Source: Flagellimonas okinawensis
Lineage (GTDB): Bacteria > Bacteroidota > Bacteroidia > Flavobacteriales > Flavobacteriaceae
Reading direction: 5' to 3'
Length of the DNA stretch: 64,000 nt
Assembly: GCF_029194005.1 (NCBI RefSeq)
Contig: NZ_JARFVA010000002.1
Location: forward strand, 310,001 to 374,000
In this document: in pieces, positions 28,537 to 38,317 of the stretch
Layout: each line of letters opens with the position of its first letter
Position numbering within the stretch: position 1 is the first letter of the stretch
Notes under the pieces: model-generated
What the model was told of the DNA's origin: nothing
The model's database searches: none
The model's input: the letters and a program-made list of their open reading frames with translations, nothing else
Translations under genes and position numbers: made by a program

Positions 28537-29509
28537 CTTGAAGTCTCTTGTTGATGGTATTCAAAGATACATTAAGAAAAATGGTTGTTCCTTTTTCCTG
28601 TTTTTTGTCGGAATTGAAAAAAATCATTGTTCCATCTTCGGCAATCCCTTCGTTTAGATGATGGCTTCCTTTAAAAAAAGAGTGTTTTACTTCAACTCTG
28701 AGACCTGACGAATCAGAAAATTTGAATTCGTGGGGATAGACCAAAACTGACCTTTCGATTTCGGAATAAGATTTTAACAGTTTCATGGGGACGTCATTAA
28801 CCTGACCGAAAAGGGAAGCCGTGTAATAATTCGGAGGGTTATTATAGAGTTCTTGGGTGTTCTGATTCGCGATCACACTTCCTTCTTCCAAAATCAATGT
28901 GCGTTCTGCAAAAGGAAGCACATCGCTGGGATCGTGACTTGCGGTGAGAACGGTGATTCCCTGTTTTTTCAGGTATAAAAATAAATTCCTGCGAAGGGAG
29001 TTGCGTTTAAAATTGTCGATGTGGCCAAAGGGTTCGTCCAACAGTAAAATTTCCGGTTCTTGAGCCAGAACTCTAGCTAGTGCCACACGTTGTTGTTGTC
29101 CACCACTGAGGTATTTCACCTTGGTTTGTGCATAGGGCTTCATCTCTATCAACTCCAGTAGTTCGTTGATTCGACTCTCATGTGTTTCCCGTTCGAACAC
29201 GGATAAATACTGACCTATGTTTTCTTCCACGGTAATGAACGGCATCAAATCAAAATCCTGCGCCAAATATTTCATATAAGGCTCACCGGGGACCAAATTA
29301 AAATTGGGTCCAAGAGCTTCCGTGTCGCCCCAAAAAACGGAACCTTCCTCTACATGGAGCAAGCCGTAGATAATTTTGAGCAATGTACTTTTTCCAGAAC
29401 CACTTTCACCCATTAGGGCCACATGCTCACCGGGAGCAACCGTAAAAGAAACGTTTCTTAAAATGGTTTGGTTATGGTAACCGAAAGAATCAACTTGAAC
29501 TTTTAGCAT
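28514..29509 (-). CDS. orphan ABC transporter ATP-binding protein
   Basis: 331 residues. The ATPase domain (about 1-220) has Walker A GESGSGKST, signature LSGGQQQRVALARVLA, Walker B ILLLDEPFGHID, and switch ASHDPSD. A C-terminal ~100-residue extension includes NDVPMKLLKSYSEIERSVLV and resembles the regulatory TOBE-like region of importer ATPases of the PotA/FbpC group. No permease or binding protein is nearby, so the partner is unknown. It is followed by arfB with a 23-base overlap. Confidence 0.9.
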   Translation of the reverse strand: MLKVQVDSFGYHNQTILRNVSFTVAPGEHVALMGESGSGKSTLLKIIYGLLHVEEGSVFWGDTEALGPNFNLVPGEPYMKYLAQDFDLMPFITVEENIGQYLSVFERETHESRINELLELIEMKPYAQTKVKYLSGGQQQRVALARVLAQEPEILLLDEPFGHIDNFKRNSLRRNLFLYLKKQGITVLTASHDPSDVLPFAERTLILEEGSVIANQNTQELYNNPPNYYTASLFGQVNDVPMKLLKSYSEIERSVLVYPHEFKFSDSSGLRVEVKHSFFKGSHHLNEGIAEDGTMIFFNSDKKQEKGTTIFLNVSLNTINKRLQVGQKTDT

Positions 29510-29511
29510 AG

Positions 29512-29543
29512 AAAGTAAGGGCTGCCAAAAATGGGCAGCCCTT
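29512..29543 (-). terminator. probable intrinsic terminator of the prolyl oligopeptidase gene
   Basis: The 10-bp stem AAGGGCTGCC / GGCAGCCCTT is followed on the minus strand by the weak tract ACTTTC. It lies between the peptidase stop and the ABC ATPase start. Confidence 0.6.
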
Positions 29544-29550
29544 TATATTG

Positions 29551-31707
29551 TTAATCTTTAAACTCCTTCAACACGGCTTGGTTGGGCAATTCGTCATAAC
29601 CCATATTGAAAAAGGTAAACCCAAAAATATCGGCATATTGTTCAATAGTCTTGCTTACTGGAGTACCTGCACCATGTCCTGCATTGGTCTCGATTCGGAT
29701 AAGTGTGGGTTGGTCCCCTGCTTGTTTTTCTTGTAACTCCGCAGCAAACTTAAAGCTGTGCGCAGGAACCACACGGTCGTCGTGATCACCGGTGGTAACC
29801 AATGTGGCGGGATATTCCGTGCCTTCTTTTACATTGTGTACCGGGGAGTACCCTTTAATGTAATTGAACATTTCCTCACTGTCCTCGGAAGTTCCATAGT
29901 CGTAGGCCCATCCTGCTCCCGCGGTGAATGTGTGGTAGCGAAGCATGTCCATTACGCCCACGGCAGGCAATGCAACTTGCATAAGGTCGGGACGCTGGGT
30001 CATAGTGGCACCGACCAACAAGCCTCCATTGGAGCCACCACGGATGGCCAAATATTCTTTAGAGGTGTAATTGTTGTCGATCAGGTATTCGGCAGCTGCG
30101 ATAAAGTCATCGAACACATTCTGTTTGTTGAGCTTTGTTCCCGCTATGTGCCATTTTTTACCGTATTCACCACCTCCTCTAAGGTTGGGAACGGCATATA
30201 CGCCACCTTGCTCCATCCAAACGGCATTTACGATGCTAAAAGATGGGGTTAAGCTTACATTAAAACCTCCGTAACCATAAAGGATGGTCGGGTTTTTCCC
30301 GTTCAGTTCCGTTCCTTTTTTATAGGTGATGATCATGGGTACTTTTGTCCCGTCTTTTGAATTATAGAAGACCTGCTTGGATTCATAATCATCGGGATTA
30401 AAATCGATTTGAGGCTTCCAATATTGCTCATACTCACCTGTTTCCACATTGTATTTGTACAAAGATCCGGGCGTATTGTAATTGGTGAAGGAAAAGTAGA
30501 ATTCTTTGTCCTCTTTTTTGCCGCCAAATCCTCCTGCGCTTCCTACACCTGGCAGCTCTACTTCACGGACCAAATTCCCATCATAATCGTATTGCAGTAC
30601 TTTGGAAATGGCATCCACCATATATTCTGTAAAGAAATATCCTCCACCGGTTCCTGCGGTCAATACATTTTCAGTTTCAGGAATAAGGTCTTCCCAATTT
30701 TCGGGAGATGGACTGGACGCATCCACGACCACTACTTTTTTGTTGGGAGCCTCGCGATTGGTTACCAAAAATAGTTTGGAACCCTCGTTGTCGATAACAT
30801 AGGTGTCAGAATCGGTATCGTCCAAAATTGTGATCAGTTCTGGATTGTCTTGAGAAAGGTCCATCATGAACAATTTGTTGCCCGAAGTTGAAATCGATGC
30901 TGTTATGAATAAATAGTTTTCATCTTCGGAAACATATCCACCAACGTATCTATGCTTTTCTTCCGGAGTGCCTCCAAAAACGATTTTATCTTCGGATTGA
31001 GGAGTGCCCAATTTGTGAAAGTAAAGTTTGTGCTGGTCCGTCTTTGCAGAAAGTTCGCTTCCTTCGGGTTTATCATAGCTGGAATAGTAGAATCCGTCAT
31101 TTCCTTTCCAAGAAATGCCACTGAATTTAATATCCACCAAGGTGTCTTCCACGATTTCCTTGGATTCGGCATCGATTATGATACCTTTTCTCCAGTCGCT
31201 CCCTCCTTCGGAAATTAGATAAGCGGCTTTAGACCCGTCTTTGGTAAAACTAAGCCCCATTAGGGAAGTGGTGCCGTCCTCGGAAAAAGTGTTGGGATCC
31301 AAAAACACCTCTTCTTCTCCTCCTTCTTTTTTGCGATAAACCACATATTGGTTTTGTAAGCCGTTGTTTTTGTAGTAATAAGTATAGTTGCCCTCTTTGA
31401 ACGGAGAGCCAACTTTTTCGTAATTCCAGAGTTTTTCCAATCGGTTTTTTAGATCCTCGCGAAAAGGAATCTTGTCCAAATACCCAAAAGTAGTGGCGTT
31501 TTGTGTTTTAACCCAAGCCTCGGTCTCCTCGCTTCTGTCGTCCTCCAACCATCTGTAGGGGTCGGGCACATCTGTTCCAAAATAATTATCTACGGTGTCA
31601 ACTTTTTTGGTAGTGGGGTAGTTCACGGTTATGGGTTCTCTTGTTTTAGATTCTTCTTTGCAGGCCGCCACCAAAATCAAAGCAGCCAGCAGACTTATTT
31701 TTTTCAT
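29551..31707 (-). CDS. prolyl oligopeptidase family serine peptidase (S9A), lipoprotein
   Basis: 718 residues from the ATG at 31707, beginning [20 protein letters not shown] with a lipobox (LVAAC), so a lipid-anchored periplasmic or surface enzyme is likely. The frame runs on to 31740 but crosses the likely promoter. The N-terminal beta-propeller ([16 protein letters not shown] onward) is followed by an alpha/beta hydrolase domain. The catalytic serine is in RGGSNGGLL (Ser559), the aspartate in GDHDDRVVP, and the histidine in NAGHGAG. It cleaves short proline-containing peptides in characterised relatives. Confidence 0.94.
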   Translation of the reverse strand: MKKISLLAALILVAACKEESKTREPITVNYPTTKKVDTVDNYFGTDVPDPYRWLEDDRSEETEAWVKTQNATTFGYLDKIPFREDLKNRLEKLWNYEKVGSPFKEGNYTYYYKNNGLQNQYVVYRKKEGGEEEVFLDPNTFSEDGTTSLMGLSFTKDGSKAAYLISEGGSDWRKGIIIDAESKEIVEDTLVDIKFSGISWKGNDGFYYSSYDKPEGSELSAKTDQHKLYFHKLGTPQSEDKIVFGGTPEEKHRYVGGYVSEDENYLFITASISTSGNKLFMMDLSQDNPELITILDDTDSDTYVIDNEGSKLFLVTNREAPNKKVVVVDASSPSPENWEDLIPETENVLTAGTGGGYFFTEYMVDAISKVLQYDYDGNLVREVELPGVGSAGGFGGKKEDKEFYFSFTNYNTPGSLYKYNVETGEYEQYWKPQIDFNPDDYESKQVFYNSKDGTKVPMIITYKKGTELNGKNPTILYGYGGFNVSLTPSFSIVNAVWMEQGGVYAVPNLRGGGEYGKKWHIAGTKLNKQNVFDDFIAAAEYLIDNNYTSKEYLAIRGGSNGGLLVGATMTQRPDLMQVALPAVGVMDMLRYHTFTAGAGWAYDYGTSEDSEEMFNYIKGYSPVHNVKEGTEYPATLVTTGDHDDRVVPAHSFKFAAELQEKQAGDQPTLIRIETNAGHGAGTPVSKTIEQYADIFGFTFFNMGYDELPNQAVLKEFKD

Positions 31708-31728
31708 GTTTTCTTGGATTGATTCGGA

Positions 31729-31757
31729 TAAAAGTACCATAAAACAGAAGAAATCAA
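31729..31757 (-). promoter_or_regulatory. probable promoter of the prolyl oligopeptidase gene
   Basis: On the minus strand it reads TTG, 18 bases, then TACTTTTA, one mismatch from TAnnTTTG. It lies 21 bases before the ATG at 31707 and supports that start. Confidence 0.45.
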
Positions 31758-31985
31758 TGATTGTGATATCGGCTTTAACTAAATTTTTGAAAATGCCTGT
31801 CTTGGATTAAAAAAGAGACGTTGTGAAAAATTGCTTGAGCGCCTTTTTAAATCGGGTTTTTGGGATATAAATAGAGTATTAACCCATCGATAAGTTAAGG
31901 AAGTGTTAATAAAATATTATTAAATAACATTTATTTATGACGAAAATTACTACATTCAACCAGATTAATTAAAACTAACAATATT

Positions 31986-33236
31986 ATGAAAAAACCTCTT
32001 TTAAAAAGTATGGCCATTGTAGCCAGTACTGGGTTGATTTTGTTCTCTTGTTCCGATGAGGGCAAAACAGAAATGGAAAACCTTGAAAACTCAATTACAG
32101 AACCTGAAATTGAAGAGTCTGTAATTTTTAATCAGGGCAGCTATGTAATTGATGGGTCTTACATTATAGTATTCGACCAAAAAGTTACAGGTGATGTTGG
32201 TGCTAAATTTGGTGCTGATTATAAATCTGCAAAAGGTGCTGTTAAGGAATTGGCAAGAGAAGTCTTAGGTGGAATACAAATGAAGGGAGAAGTTATTGAG
32301 CATGTTTACAGTAAAACTATGACGGGTGTCTCTGCAAGAATCAGTGCGGAAGATGCTGCAAAACTTGCTGGAGACAATCGCATAGCATACATAGAAAAAG
32401 ACCAAATGTTCACCTTGGCACCCCCTCCTGGAAAAGGTCCAGGTGGCGGTGGCGGTGGTGGAGGTTCCACGGCACAAGAAACCCCTTGGGGAATCGCCAG
32501 GGTAAATGGGGGAGCCACCTATACCGGAAATAATGTAGCATGGATCATAGATTCAGGGATTGAGTCTACCCATGAAGATTTGAATGTGGATGTTAGTAGA
32601 GGTTACAATGCCTTTACCAACGGGCCCGATTCTGATCTTTCTGTGGATAAAAACGGACATGGTACCCACGTTGCAGGAACCGTTGCAGCAATTGATAACG
32701 AACTTGGTGTTATTGGAGTGGCAGCTGGTGCTACCGTAATCCCTGTAAAAGTGTTGGATCGTCGAGGTAGTGGGTCGTATTCCGGTGTTATTGCCGGTAT
32801 CGATTTCGTTGCTGCCAATGCTTCCAATGGAGATGTGGCCAACATGAGTTTGGGCGGTGGATTCTCACAAGCCGTTAATGATGCCGTAATCAATGCTTCT
32901 TCCACTGTAAAGTTTGCTATTGCTGCGGGTAACGAAGGCTCGGATGCCAATGGTTCGTCACCGGCTTCTGCTAATGGAAACAACATTTATACTATTTCTG
33001 CAATGTCGGAAGGCGATGTTTGGGCTTCGTTCTCCAATTACGGAAACCCTCCAGTTGATTATTGTGAGCCCGGTGTAGCGATTAAATCTACATGGCCTGG
33101 AGGTTATAACACTATTAGTGGAACTTCTATGGCGTCTCCACACGCTTGTGGTCTATTGCTCTTGGGCAATATAGGTAACGGCGGAACTGTTAGTGGTGAC
33201 CCTGATGGAAATGCAGATACCATAGGTATAAACTAA
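31986..33236 (+). CDS. subtilisin-like S8 serine protease, lipoprotein with inhibitor I9 propeptide
   Basis: 416 residues. An N-terminal lipobox (GLILFSC) is followed by an acidic linker, then an I9-type propeptide (SYIIVFDQKV to IAYIEKDQM), a proline/glycine linker with nine glycines in a row, and the S8 domain. The triad is Asp189 (WIIDSGIE), His225 (GHGTHVAGT) and Ser381 (SGTSMASPH). Layout resembles proteinase K. No C-terminal T9SS sorting domain is seen; with a lipobox it is probably a surface lipoprotein. The 245-base upstream region is AT-rich with no perfect promoter consensus. Confidence 0.93.
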   Translation: MKKPLLKSMAIVASTGLILFSCSDEGKTEMENLENSITEPEIEESVIFNQGSYVIDGSYIIVFDQKVTGDVGAKFGADYKSAKGAVKELAREVLGGIQMKGEVIEHVYSKTMTGVSARISAEDAAKLAGDNRIAYIEKDQMFTLAPPPGKGPGGGGGGGGSTAQETPWGIARVNGGATYTGNNVAWIIDSGIESTHEDLNVDVSRGYNAFTNGPDSDLSVDKNGHGTHVAGTVAAIDNELGVIGVAAGATVIPVKVLDRRGSGSYSGVIAGIDFVAANASNGDVANMSLGGGFSQAVNDAVINASSTVKFAIAAGNEGSDANGSSPASANGNNIYTISAMSEGDVWASFSNYGNPPVDYCEPGVAIKSTWPGGYNTISGTSMASPHACGLLLLGNIGNGGTVSGDPDGNADTIGIN

Positions 33237-33254
33237 CCTTATCACTATAAAAAG

Positions 33255-33280
33255 AAAAGGGGCCATTTGGCCCCTTTTTT
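33255..33280. terminator. bidirectional intrinsic terminator
   Basis: The perfect stem AAAAGGGGCC / GGCCCCTTTT has an ATTT loop and A- and T-rich flanks. It lies between the convergent subtilase (+) and asd (-) genes. Confidence 0.88.
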
Positions 33281-33291
33281 ATCTAAATCCC

Positions 33292-34305
33292 TTAAGAAAC
33301 TGCTTCAGAAGTATTCGAAACCAATTTGTTTTCTACCAAATATTCTGCAATTTGAACGGCGTTGGTAGCGGCTCCTTTTCTTAGGTTGTCCGCCACGATC
33401 CACATATTTAATGTGTTTGGCTGTGTTTCATCCCTACGGATTCTTCCAACAAACACATCGTCCTTGCCATTGGCAAAAGCTGGCATAGGGTAGGTATTGG
33501 TATCTGGATTGTCCTGTACCACAATTCCGGGAGTTTCACTAAGGAGTTGTCTTACTTCGGCCAGATCAAAATCATTGTGAAACTCTACATTCACCGATTC
33601 CGAATGTCCACCAGCAGTAGGAATTCTAACTGCAGTTGCGGTTACGGAAAATGTACGGTCGTCCAATATTTTTTGAGGCTCACGGGCCAACTTCATTTCT
33701 TCTTTGGTATATCCGTTTTCCAAGAATACATCGCAGTGTGGCAATGCATTTCGGTTGATAGGGTAAGGATAGGCCATTTCCCCTTCAATGCCTGCAGCTT
33801 CGTTCTCCATTTGTTGAACGGCTTTAACACCGGTTCCAGAAACGGATTGGTAGGTTGAAACCACTACACGTTTCATCTGATATTTTTTGTGCAAGGGGTC
33901 CAAGGCCAATACCATTTGAATGGTAGAGCAGTTGGGGTTGGCTATAATTTTATCATCGACCGTCAATTCTTTTGCGTTGATTTCTGGAACCACCAATTTT
34001 TTGGACGGGTCCATACGCCATGCGGAGGAGTTATCGATTACCGTAGTGCCCACCTCGGCAAATTTTGGGGCCCACTCCAAGGAAGTATCGCCACCAGCTG
34101 AAAAAATAGCGATATCCGGCTGTGCGGTTACGGCATCATCCAAACCAATTACCGTGTATTCTGTGTTTTTGTAGGAGAGTTTTTTACCCACGGAACGCTC
34201 CGAGGCAACCAACAACAATTCTGAAATTGGGAAGTTGCGTTCTTCCAACACTTTCAACATAACTTCGCCTACCATTCCGGTGGCTCCAACAACTGCTACT
34301 TTCAT
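33292..34305 (-). CDS. asd: aspartate-semialdehyde dehydrogenase
   Basis: 337 residues. It reduces aspartyl phosphate to aspartate semialdehyde, feeding lysine/diaminopimelate, threonine and methionine synthesis. It has the NADP-binding VGATGMVGEVMLKVLEE, the catalytic cysteine in NPNCSTIQM, VSTYQSVSGTG, and the histidine in PTAGGHSESV. It is followed by a bidirectional terminator and preceded by its own consensus promoter. Confidence 0.97.
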   Translation of the reverse strand: MKVAVVGATGMVGEVMLKVLEERNFPISELLLVASERSVGKKLSYKNTEYTVIGLDDAVTAQPDIAIFSAGGDTSLEWAPKFAEVGTTVIDNSSAWRMDPSKKLVVPEINAKELTVDDKIIANPNCSTIQMVLALDPLHKKYQMKRVVVSTYQSVSGTGVKAVQQMENEAAGIEGEMAYPYPINRNALPHCDVFLENGYTKEEMKLAREPQKILDDRTFSVTATAVRIPTAGGHSESVNVEFHNDFDLAEVRQLLSETPGIVVQDNPDTNTYPMPAFANGKDDVFVGRIRRDETQPNTLNMWIVADNLRKGAATNAVQIAEYLVENKLVSNTSEAVS

Positions 34306-34325
34306 TATAAAATAATTTCTTGTCG

Positions 34326-34355
34326 CAAAGGTACTTCAGTCAACGAGTTAAACAA
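34326..34355 (-). promoter_or_regulatory. promoter of asd
   Basis: On the minus strand it reads TTG, 19 bases, then TACCTTTG, an exact Bacteroidota consensus with ideal spacing, about 20 bases before the asd ATG. Confidence 0.75.
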
Positions 34356-34400
34356 GCTTTTTTACTATCAATCAATAAAAAATAACAAAATGTTATAAAT

Positions 34401-34446
34401 AAAACAACCATCAACATGTTAGCGAAACACATTGATGGTTTTTATT
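34401..34446 (-). terminator. probable terminator of mscL
   Basis: The stem AACCATCAA / TTGATGGTT has extra inner pairing (TGTT/AACA) and is followed on the minus strand by GTTTTATTT. It lies downstream of mscL, with an open TTTATT tract on the other strand as well. Confidence 0.6.
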
Positions 34447-34492
34447 GATTATTGTGATGTAGCGGTAGCACTAATTATAGTGCCTACGATTT

Positions 34493-34900
34493 TTATTTTT
34501 TCAATAAATCACGAATCTCTGCTAGCAGCTCTTCCTGGGTAGGACCCTTTGGAGCTTCTGGTGCAGGCTCTTCTTTTTTCTTGAGCTTGTTAACTCCTTT
34601 TACAATAAGGAACATAACAAAGGCCACAATAATAAAGTCGATTACATTGGTAAGGAAAGATCCGTACAAAACAGCTATTTCCCCAACAATTTCTCCGGCA
34701 TCGTTCGGTGTTCCCTCTGTAATCACGTACTTTAAATCGTTGAAGTCCGATTTGAACAAAAGTCCAATCAAGGGGGAAACAATACCTCCGGTAAACGAAG
34801 AAACCACTTCTTTAAAAGCGGCACCCATGACGAAACCTACGGCGATATCCACCAGGTTACCTTTCATGGCAAACTCTTTAAATTCTTTTAAAAATCCCAT
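34493..34900 (-). CDS. mscL: large-conductance mechanosensitive channel
   Basis: 135 residues. The N-terminal MGFLKEFKEFAMKGNLVDIA and TM1 (VGFVMGAAFKEVVSSFTGGIVSPLIG) are diagnostic. A periplasmic loop, TM2 (FLTNVIDFIIVAFVMFLIVKG) and a cytoplasmic helix end the chain. It releases solutes on hypo-osmotic shock. It lies between alr and asd in the same direction, in the tdk-alr-mscL-asd arrangement that recurs in related genomes as far as I recall. Confidence 0.97.
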   Translation of the reverse strand: MGFLKEFKEFAMKGNLVDIAVGFVMGAAFKEVVSSFTGGIVSPLIGLLFKSDFNDLKYVITEGTPNDAGEIVGEIAVLYGSFLTNVIDFIIVAFVMFLIVKGVNKLKKKEEPAPEAPKGPTQEELLAEIRDLLKK

Positions 34901-34974
34901 TTTATAGTTGAGTATTGGTTAATCAGAGACAAATTAAGCAAAAAAGCGGTTTGCTCACTTATTTAATGTTGAAA

Positions 34975-36084
34975 TCATTTGTTTTTGACCTCTCTTTTTA
35001 CACGCTGTGAAATGGCTGTGAGGATTTCATAGGAAATGGTGTTAGCGGTGGCCGCTAAATTTTCTGCTGATTTTTGAGGGCCAAATACGATAGCTTCATC
35101 GCCTTCAGTACATTCGATATCGGTAACATCCACCATGATCATATCCATACAAACATTGCCCAGAATCGGTGCTTTTTTATTGTTGATGGTCACAAATCCT
35201 TTGCCCTTTCCATATTGTCTTCCTATGCCATCGGCATGTCCGATGGGCAGCGTAGCACTTTTTATGGGCTTGTTGGATTTAAAAGCACGATTATATCCGA
35301 TGGACTCGTTCGCATCGATTAGATGGATTTGTGAAATAATGGTCTTCAGGGTGGCAACGGGTTGTAATTGGGCATCTATTTCTGCTTGGTTCCCATAACC
35401 ATAAAGTCCTATTCCGCTCCTCACCATTTCAAATTGAGCTTCTGGGTAGTTGATGATACCAGAAGTGTTCAACATGTGACGCATGGTAGTATGACCCAAC
35501 TTTTCCATGAGTGTACTGCTCAAATTTTGGAAGGAGTTTATTTGATTTAGGCTAAAATTCCGCTCGTTTTTATCTTCGGATGCCGCCAAATGAGAAAAAC
35601 AGGAAACAATTTTAATGCCATTGGTTTTCTTGGCTTCTTTGGCAATAAAATCCACATCGGTGTCATCAAAGCCCAAACGGTTCAAACCTGTATTGAACTT
35701 AATATGGATAGGATAGTCCTTTTGATTTTTGGCATTTGCCGTTTCAATAAATTGGTTCAGGATATTTCTGGAGTATAAACTGGGTTCCAAATGGTTCTCG
35801 ATCAAATCATCAAAATTGGAAGCCAATGGATGTAACACCAAAATAGGAAGACCTACACCTACTTTTCTTAACAAAACTCCTTCACTTACATAGGCGACAG
35901 CTAAATAATCTGCACCCATTTGCTCGAGTTTTTGGGCAATGGCAATCATGTCGCTGCCATAGGCAAATGCCTTTACCACACCTAAAAACTTTGTTTTTGG
36001 TTTTACCTTGGACCTTAAGTAGTTGTAATTGTGTTCCAAGGCTGTTAGGTCCAGAATCAATGTTGTTTCCCCGACCTTATCCAT
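34975..36084 (-). CDS. alr: alanine racemase
   Basis: 369 residues. A PLP enzyme making D-alanine for peptidoglycan. The PLP lysine is in [12 protein letters not shown] (most family members have VVKANAYG), the catalytic tyrosine is probably in SIGYNRAF, and [11 protein letters not shown] and [12 protein letters not shown] are typical. Length is normal for a stand-alone racemase. The start overlaps the end of tdk by 8 bases, indicating translational coupling. Confidence 0.96.
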   Translation of the reverse strand: MDKVGETTLILDLTALEHNYNYLRSKVKPKTKFLGVVKAFAYGSDMIAIAQKLEQMGADYLAVAYVSEGVLLRKVGVGLPILVLHPLASNFDDLIENHLEPSLYSRNILNQFIETANAKNQKDYPIHIKFNTGLNRLGFDDTDVDFIAKEAKKTNGIKIVSCFSHLAASEDKNERNFSLNQINSFQNLSSTLMEKLGHTTMRHMLNTSGIINYPEAQFEMVRSGIGLYGYGNQAEIDAQLQPVATLKTIISQIHLIDANESIGYNRAFKSNKPIKSATLPIGHADGIGRQYGKGKGFVTINNKKAPILGNVCMDMIMVDVTDIECTEGDEAIVFGPQKSAENLAATANTISYEILTAISQRVKREVKNK

Positions 36085-36721
36085 TGGGTTTTTCTTTTTT
36101 GGAGGACACTTCTTCGGATTCTACATCCATATCCTTGATCTTTTCTCGTAACATGGCCTTGTAAAAAGCAGCTCTACTCAATGGTTCGTATTCTTCGGTT
36201 TCACCGAGCAATACCAAATTGTCGTTGAGTGATTTTCTAAAACTGTAATTGGCCAAATTTCCTGTTCTGGTGCAAACCGCATGTACCTTGGTCACATATT
36301 CCGCCGTGGCCATAAGTGCGGGCATGGGACCAAAAGGGTTGCCTTTAAAATCCATGTCCAAACCTGCCACAACAACCCGGACGCCCCTATTGGCCAGATC
36401 GTTGCATACCGTTACGATCTCATCATCAAAAAATTGCGCTTCGTCAATACCGATTACATCACAATCATCTGCCAGCAATCTAATATTTGCTGCTGCAGGA
36501 ACCGGTGTGGACCTAATTTCATTGGAATCGTGGGAGACCACCATTTCTTCATGGTAGCGGGTATCCACAATGGGCTTGAATATTTCCACCTTTTGCTTGG
36601 CAAACTGGGCACGCTTTAGCCTTCGGATAAGCTCTTCGGTCTTTCCGGAAAACATGGAGCCGCAAATCACCTCAATCCATCCAAACTGTTCTTTAGGGTT
36701 GACTGTGTTTTCGAGAAACAT
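36077..36721 (-). CDS. tdk: thymidine kinase, type II
   Basis: 214 residues from the ATG at 36721 ([20 protein letters not shown]). The frame extends to 36775, but that would overlap the promoter at 36773-36780. It phosphorylates thymidine in the salvage pathway. It has the P-loop [14 protein letters not shown], Walker B-like [14 protein letters not shown], and the lasso region [17 protein letters not shown], where one of the zinc cysteine positions of some relatives is not obvious. The C-terminal tail is charged. It is co-transcribed with alr. Confidence 0.95.
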   Translation of the reverse strand: MFLENTVNPKEQFGWIEVICGSMFSGKTEELIRRLKRAQFAKQKVEIFKPIVDTRYHEEMVVSHDSNEIRSTPVPAAANIRLLADDCDVIGIDEAQFFDDEIVTVCNDLANRGVRVVVAGLDMDFKGNPFGPMPALMATAEYVTKVHAVCTRTGNLANYSFRKSLNDNLVLLGETEEYEPLSRAAFYKAMLREKIKDMDVESEEVSSKKEKPNG

Positions 36722-36772
36722 ACCGTATTTTTGAAAGAAATTGTTTGTTTTCCCGTTATATGGGAACAAGCA

Positions 36773-36780
36773 CAAAGCTA
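36773..36780 (-). promoter_or_regulatory. -7 promoter element of tdk-alr
   Basis: On the minus strand TAGCTTTG, an exact TAnnTTTG match. A TTG lies 23 bases upstream, slightly long spacing. The 5' leader is about 45 bases. Confidence 0.55.
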
Positions 36781-36877
36781 CTAAAAAATTGCACCCCTGT
36801 TTTCAATAAGATTTTAACCTTTTGTTTGATGGGGTATTCGTAAAATGATTATATTTTTATAGTAAAGAAGAAAAGCT

Positions 36878-37567
36878 ATGATACGGAAATTGAGGGAAGA
36901 GTTGATAAAGTTGTCTACGGAAATTATAACTGCACGTGAGGATACCGATCTTGCTGCGCTTTATGAAAAGTCCAAAGAGATTTATGAGAAATTGGCCGTA
37001 TTAAAGTTCATAGACGAAAAATTGAGCGATGTTGAGGTCGATGTTTCCCAAAACCTCATTGCTTCAAGATTCGAGAAAATGGCCAATGCCGTACTTAGCG
37101 GAAATTTGGCAGTACCGGAAAGCAATCCCCACCAAGAGGATATTATGACACCGGGAATGGATACCATAAAGGATATGGTTTCCGAAATGCCGAGCAACGC
37201 CGATTTGGAAAGAGTATTTGCGGAATTTGTGGCCAAACCCGATTTTATGAAGAATGACAAAGAAATTTTGGCCCCAAAGGAAGAAAAAAATACCCCTGCG
37301 CAAGCGAGTAAGCCCAAATCCTTGAACGATAGGTTGGCCAAAGATTTTCAGGTTGGACTTAATGATAAGCTTGCTTTTGTAAAGCATTTGTTCAACGATA
37401 GTATGGAGGACTACACTCGTGTGCTGTCCCAGCTCACTACCATAGACTCGGAAGAACGCTCTGTTGCCTTTATTAAGAACATGGTAAAACCTGAGTACAA
37501 TAACTGGGAGGGCAAGGAAGAGTACGAAGTACGTTTTATGGCCCTTATCCAGCGAAGATTCGCATAA
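36878..37567 (+). CDS. conserved hypothetical protein, helical
   Basis: 229 residues, not matched to any function I know. There is no signal peptide or TM. The N-terminal ~70 residues are charged and helix-forming (LREELIKLSTEIITAREDTD, YEKSKEIYEKLAVLKFID). An acidic, Pro-rich middle (about 95-150) follows, then a C-terminal domain with LNDRLAKDFQVGLNDKLAFV and WEGKEEYEVRFMALIQRRF. It looks like a cytoplasmic Bacteroidota-specific protein. It is divergent from tdk and 48 bases upstream of rsmI in the same direction, so it may belong with ribosome or cell-division housekeeping. Confidence 0.8.
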   Translation: MIRKLREELIKLSTEIITAREDTDLAALYEKSKEIYEKLAVLKFIDEKLSDVEVDVSQNLIASRFEKMANAVLSGNLAVPESNPHQEDIMTPGMDTIKDMVSEMPSNADLERVFAEFVAKPDFMKNDKEILAPKEEKNTPAQASKPKSLNDRLAKDFQVGLNDKLAFVKHLFNDSMEDYTRVLSQLTTIDSEERSVAFIKNMVKPEYNNWEGKEEYEVRFMALIQRRFA

Positions 37568-37603
37568 ATCCATTTTTACAATTTTAATTTAACCGTAAGG
37601 CCG

Positions 37604-37611
37604 TAACTTTG
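37604..37611 (+). promoter_or_regulatory. -7 promoter element overlapping the rsmI start region
   Basis: TAACTTTG matches TAnnTTTG exactly and ends only four bases before the rsmI ATG. If used, the rsmI message would be leaderless or nearly so. No clear TTG at -33. Confidence 0.4.
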
Positions 37612-37615
37612 GTTT

Positions 37616-38287
37616 ATGGGAAAACTATATCTGGTTCCGACACCGATAGGAAATTTGGAGGACATGACTCTTCGAGCCATCAAGGTGCTCAAGGAAGTGG
37701 ATGTAGTATTGGCAGAGGATACACGGACAAGTGGCAAATTGCTCAAGCATTTTGAAATTGACACCCCTTTACAGAGTCACCACATGCACAACGAGCACAA
37801 ACAGGTGGAGGGACTGGTGCAAAAATTGAAAGACGGAAATACTTTTGCACTAATTTCCGATGCTGGAACCCCAGCCATTTCCGACCCAGGATTTTTATTG
37901 ACCCGGGCCTGTGTGGAAAACGATATTGAAGTGGAGTGTTTGCCGGGAGCTACAGCTTTTGTTCCTGCTTTGGTGAACAGCGGACTGCCCAACGACAGAT
38001 TTGTTTTTGAGGGCTTTTTGCCGGTAAAAAAAGGCCGCCAGACACGACTTTTGGAACTTGCCGAAGAAACCCGGACCATGGTTTTTTACGAATCTCCCCA
38101 TAAACTGCTCAAGACCTTGGCAAATTTCGCCGAGTATTTTGGGGAGGACCGACCTGTTTCAGTATCCAGGGAACTGACCAAATTATACGAAGAGACCATT
38201 CGTGGAACCGTAACGGAAGTATTGGAACACTTCAACAACAAGGCACCCAAAGGAGAATTTGTGATTGTGGTCGGCGGGAAGAAATAA
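37616..38287 (+). CDS. rsmI: 16S rRNA 2'-O-ribose C1402 methyltransferase
   Basis: 223 residues. A SAM-dependent methyltransferase of the tetrapyrrole methylase fold acting on 16S rRNA C1402 in the decoding centre. MGKLYLVPTPIGNLEDMTLRA, AEDTRTSGKLLKHF, SDAGTPAISDPG and PGATAFVPALVNSGLP are diagnostic. It is shorter than the ~280 residues of E. coli RsmI, lacking the extra C-terminal domain, as is usual in Bacteroidota. Confidence 0.96.
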   Translation: MGKLYLVPTPIGNLEDMTLRAIKVLKEVDVVLAEDTRTSGKLLKHFEIDTPLQSHHMHNEHKQVEGLVQKLKDGNTFALISDAGTPAISDPGFLLTRACVENDIEVECLPGATAFVPALVNSGLPNDRFVFEGFLPVKKGRQTRLLELAEETRTMVFYESPHKLLKTLANFAEYFGEDRPVSVSRELTKLYEETIRGTVTEVLEHFNNKAPKGEFVIVVGGKK

Positions 38288-38317
38288 AGACTATATTTAG
38301 TTTTAAATTCTTTTCAT

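Noticed and set aside
32445..32470. Frameshift at the poly-glycine stretch of the subtilase
   Set aside because: The frame is continuous from the lipobox through all three catalytic residues to the stop.
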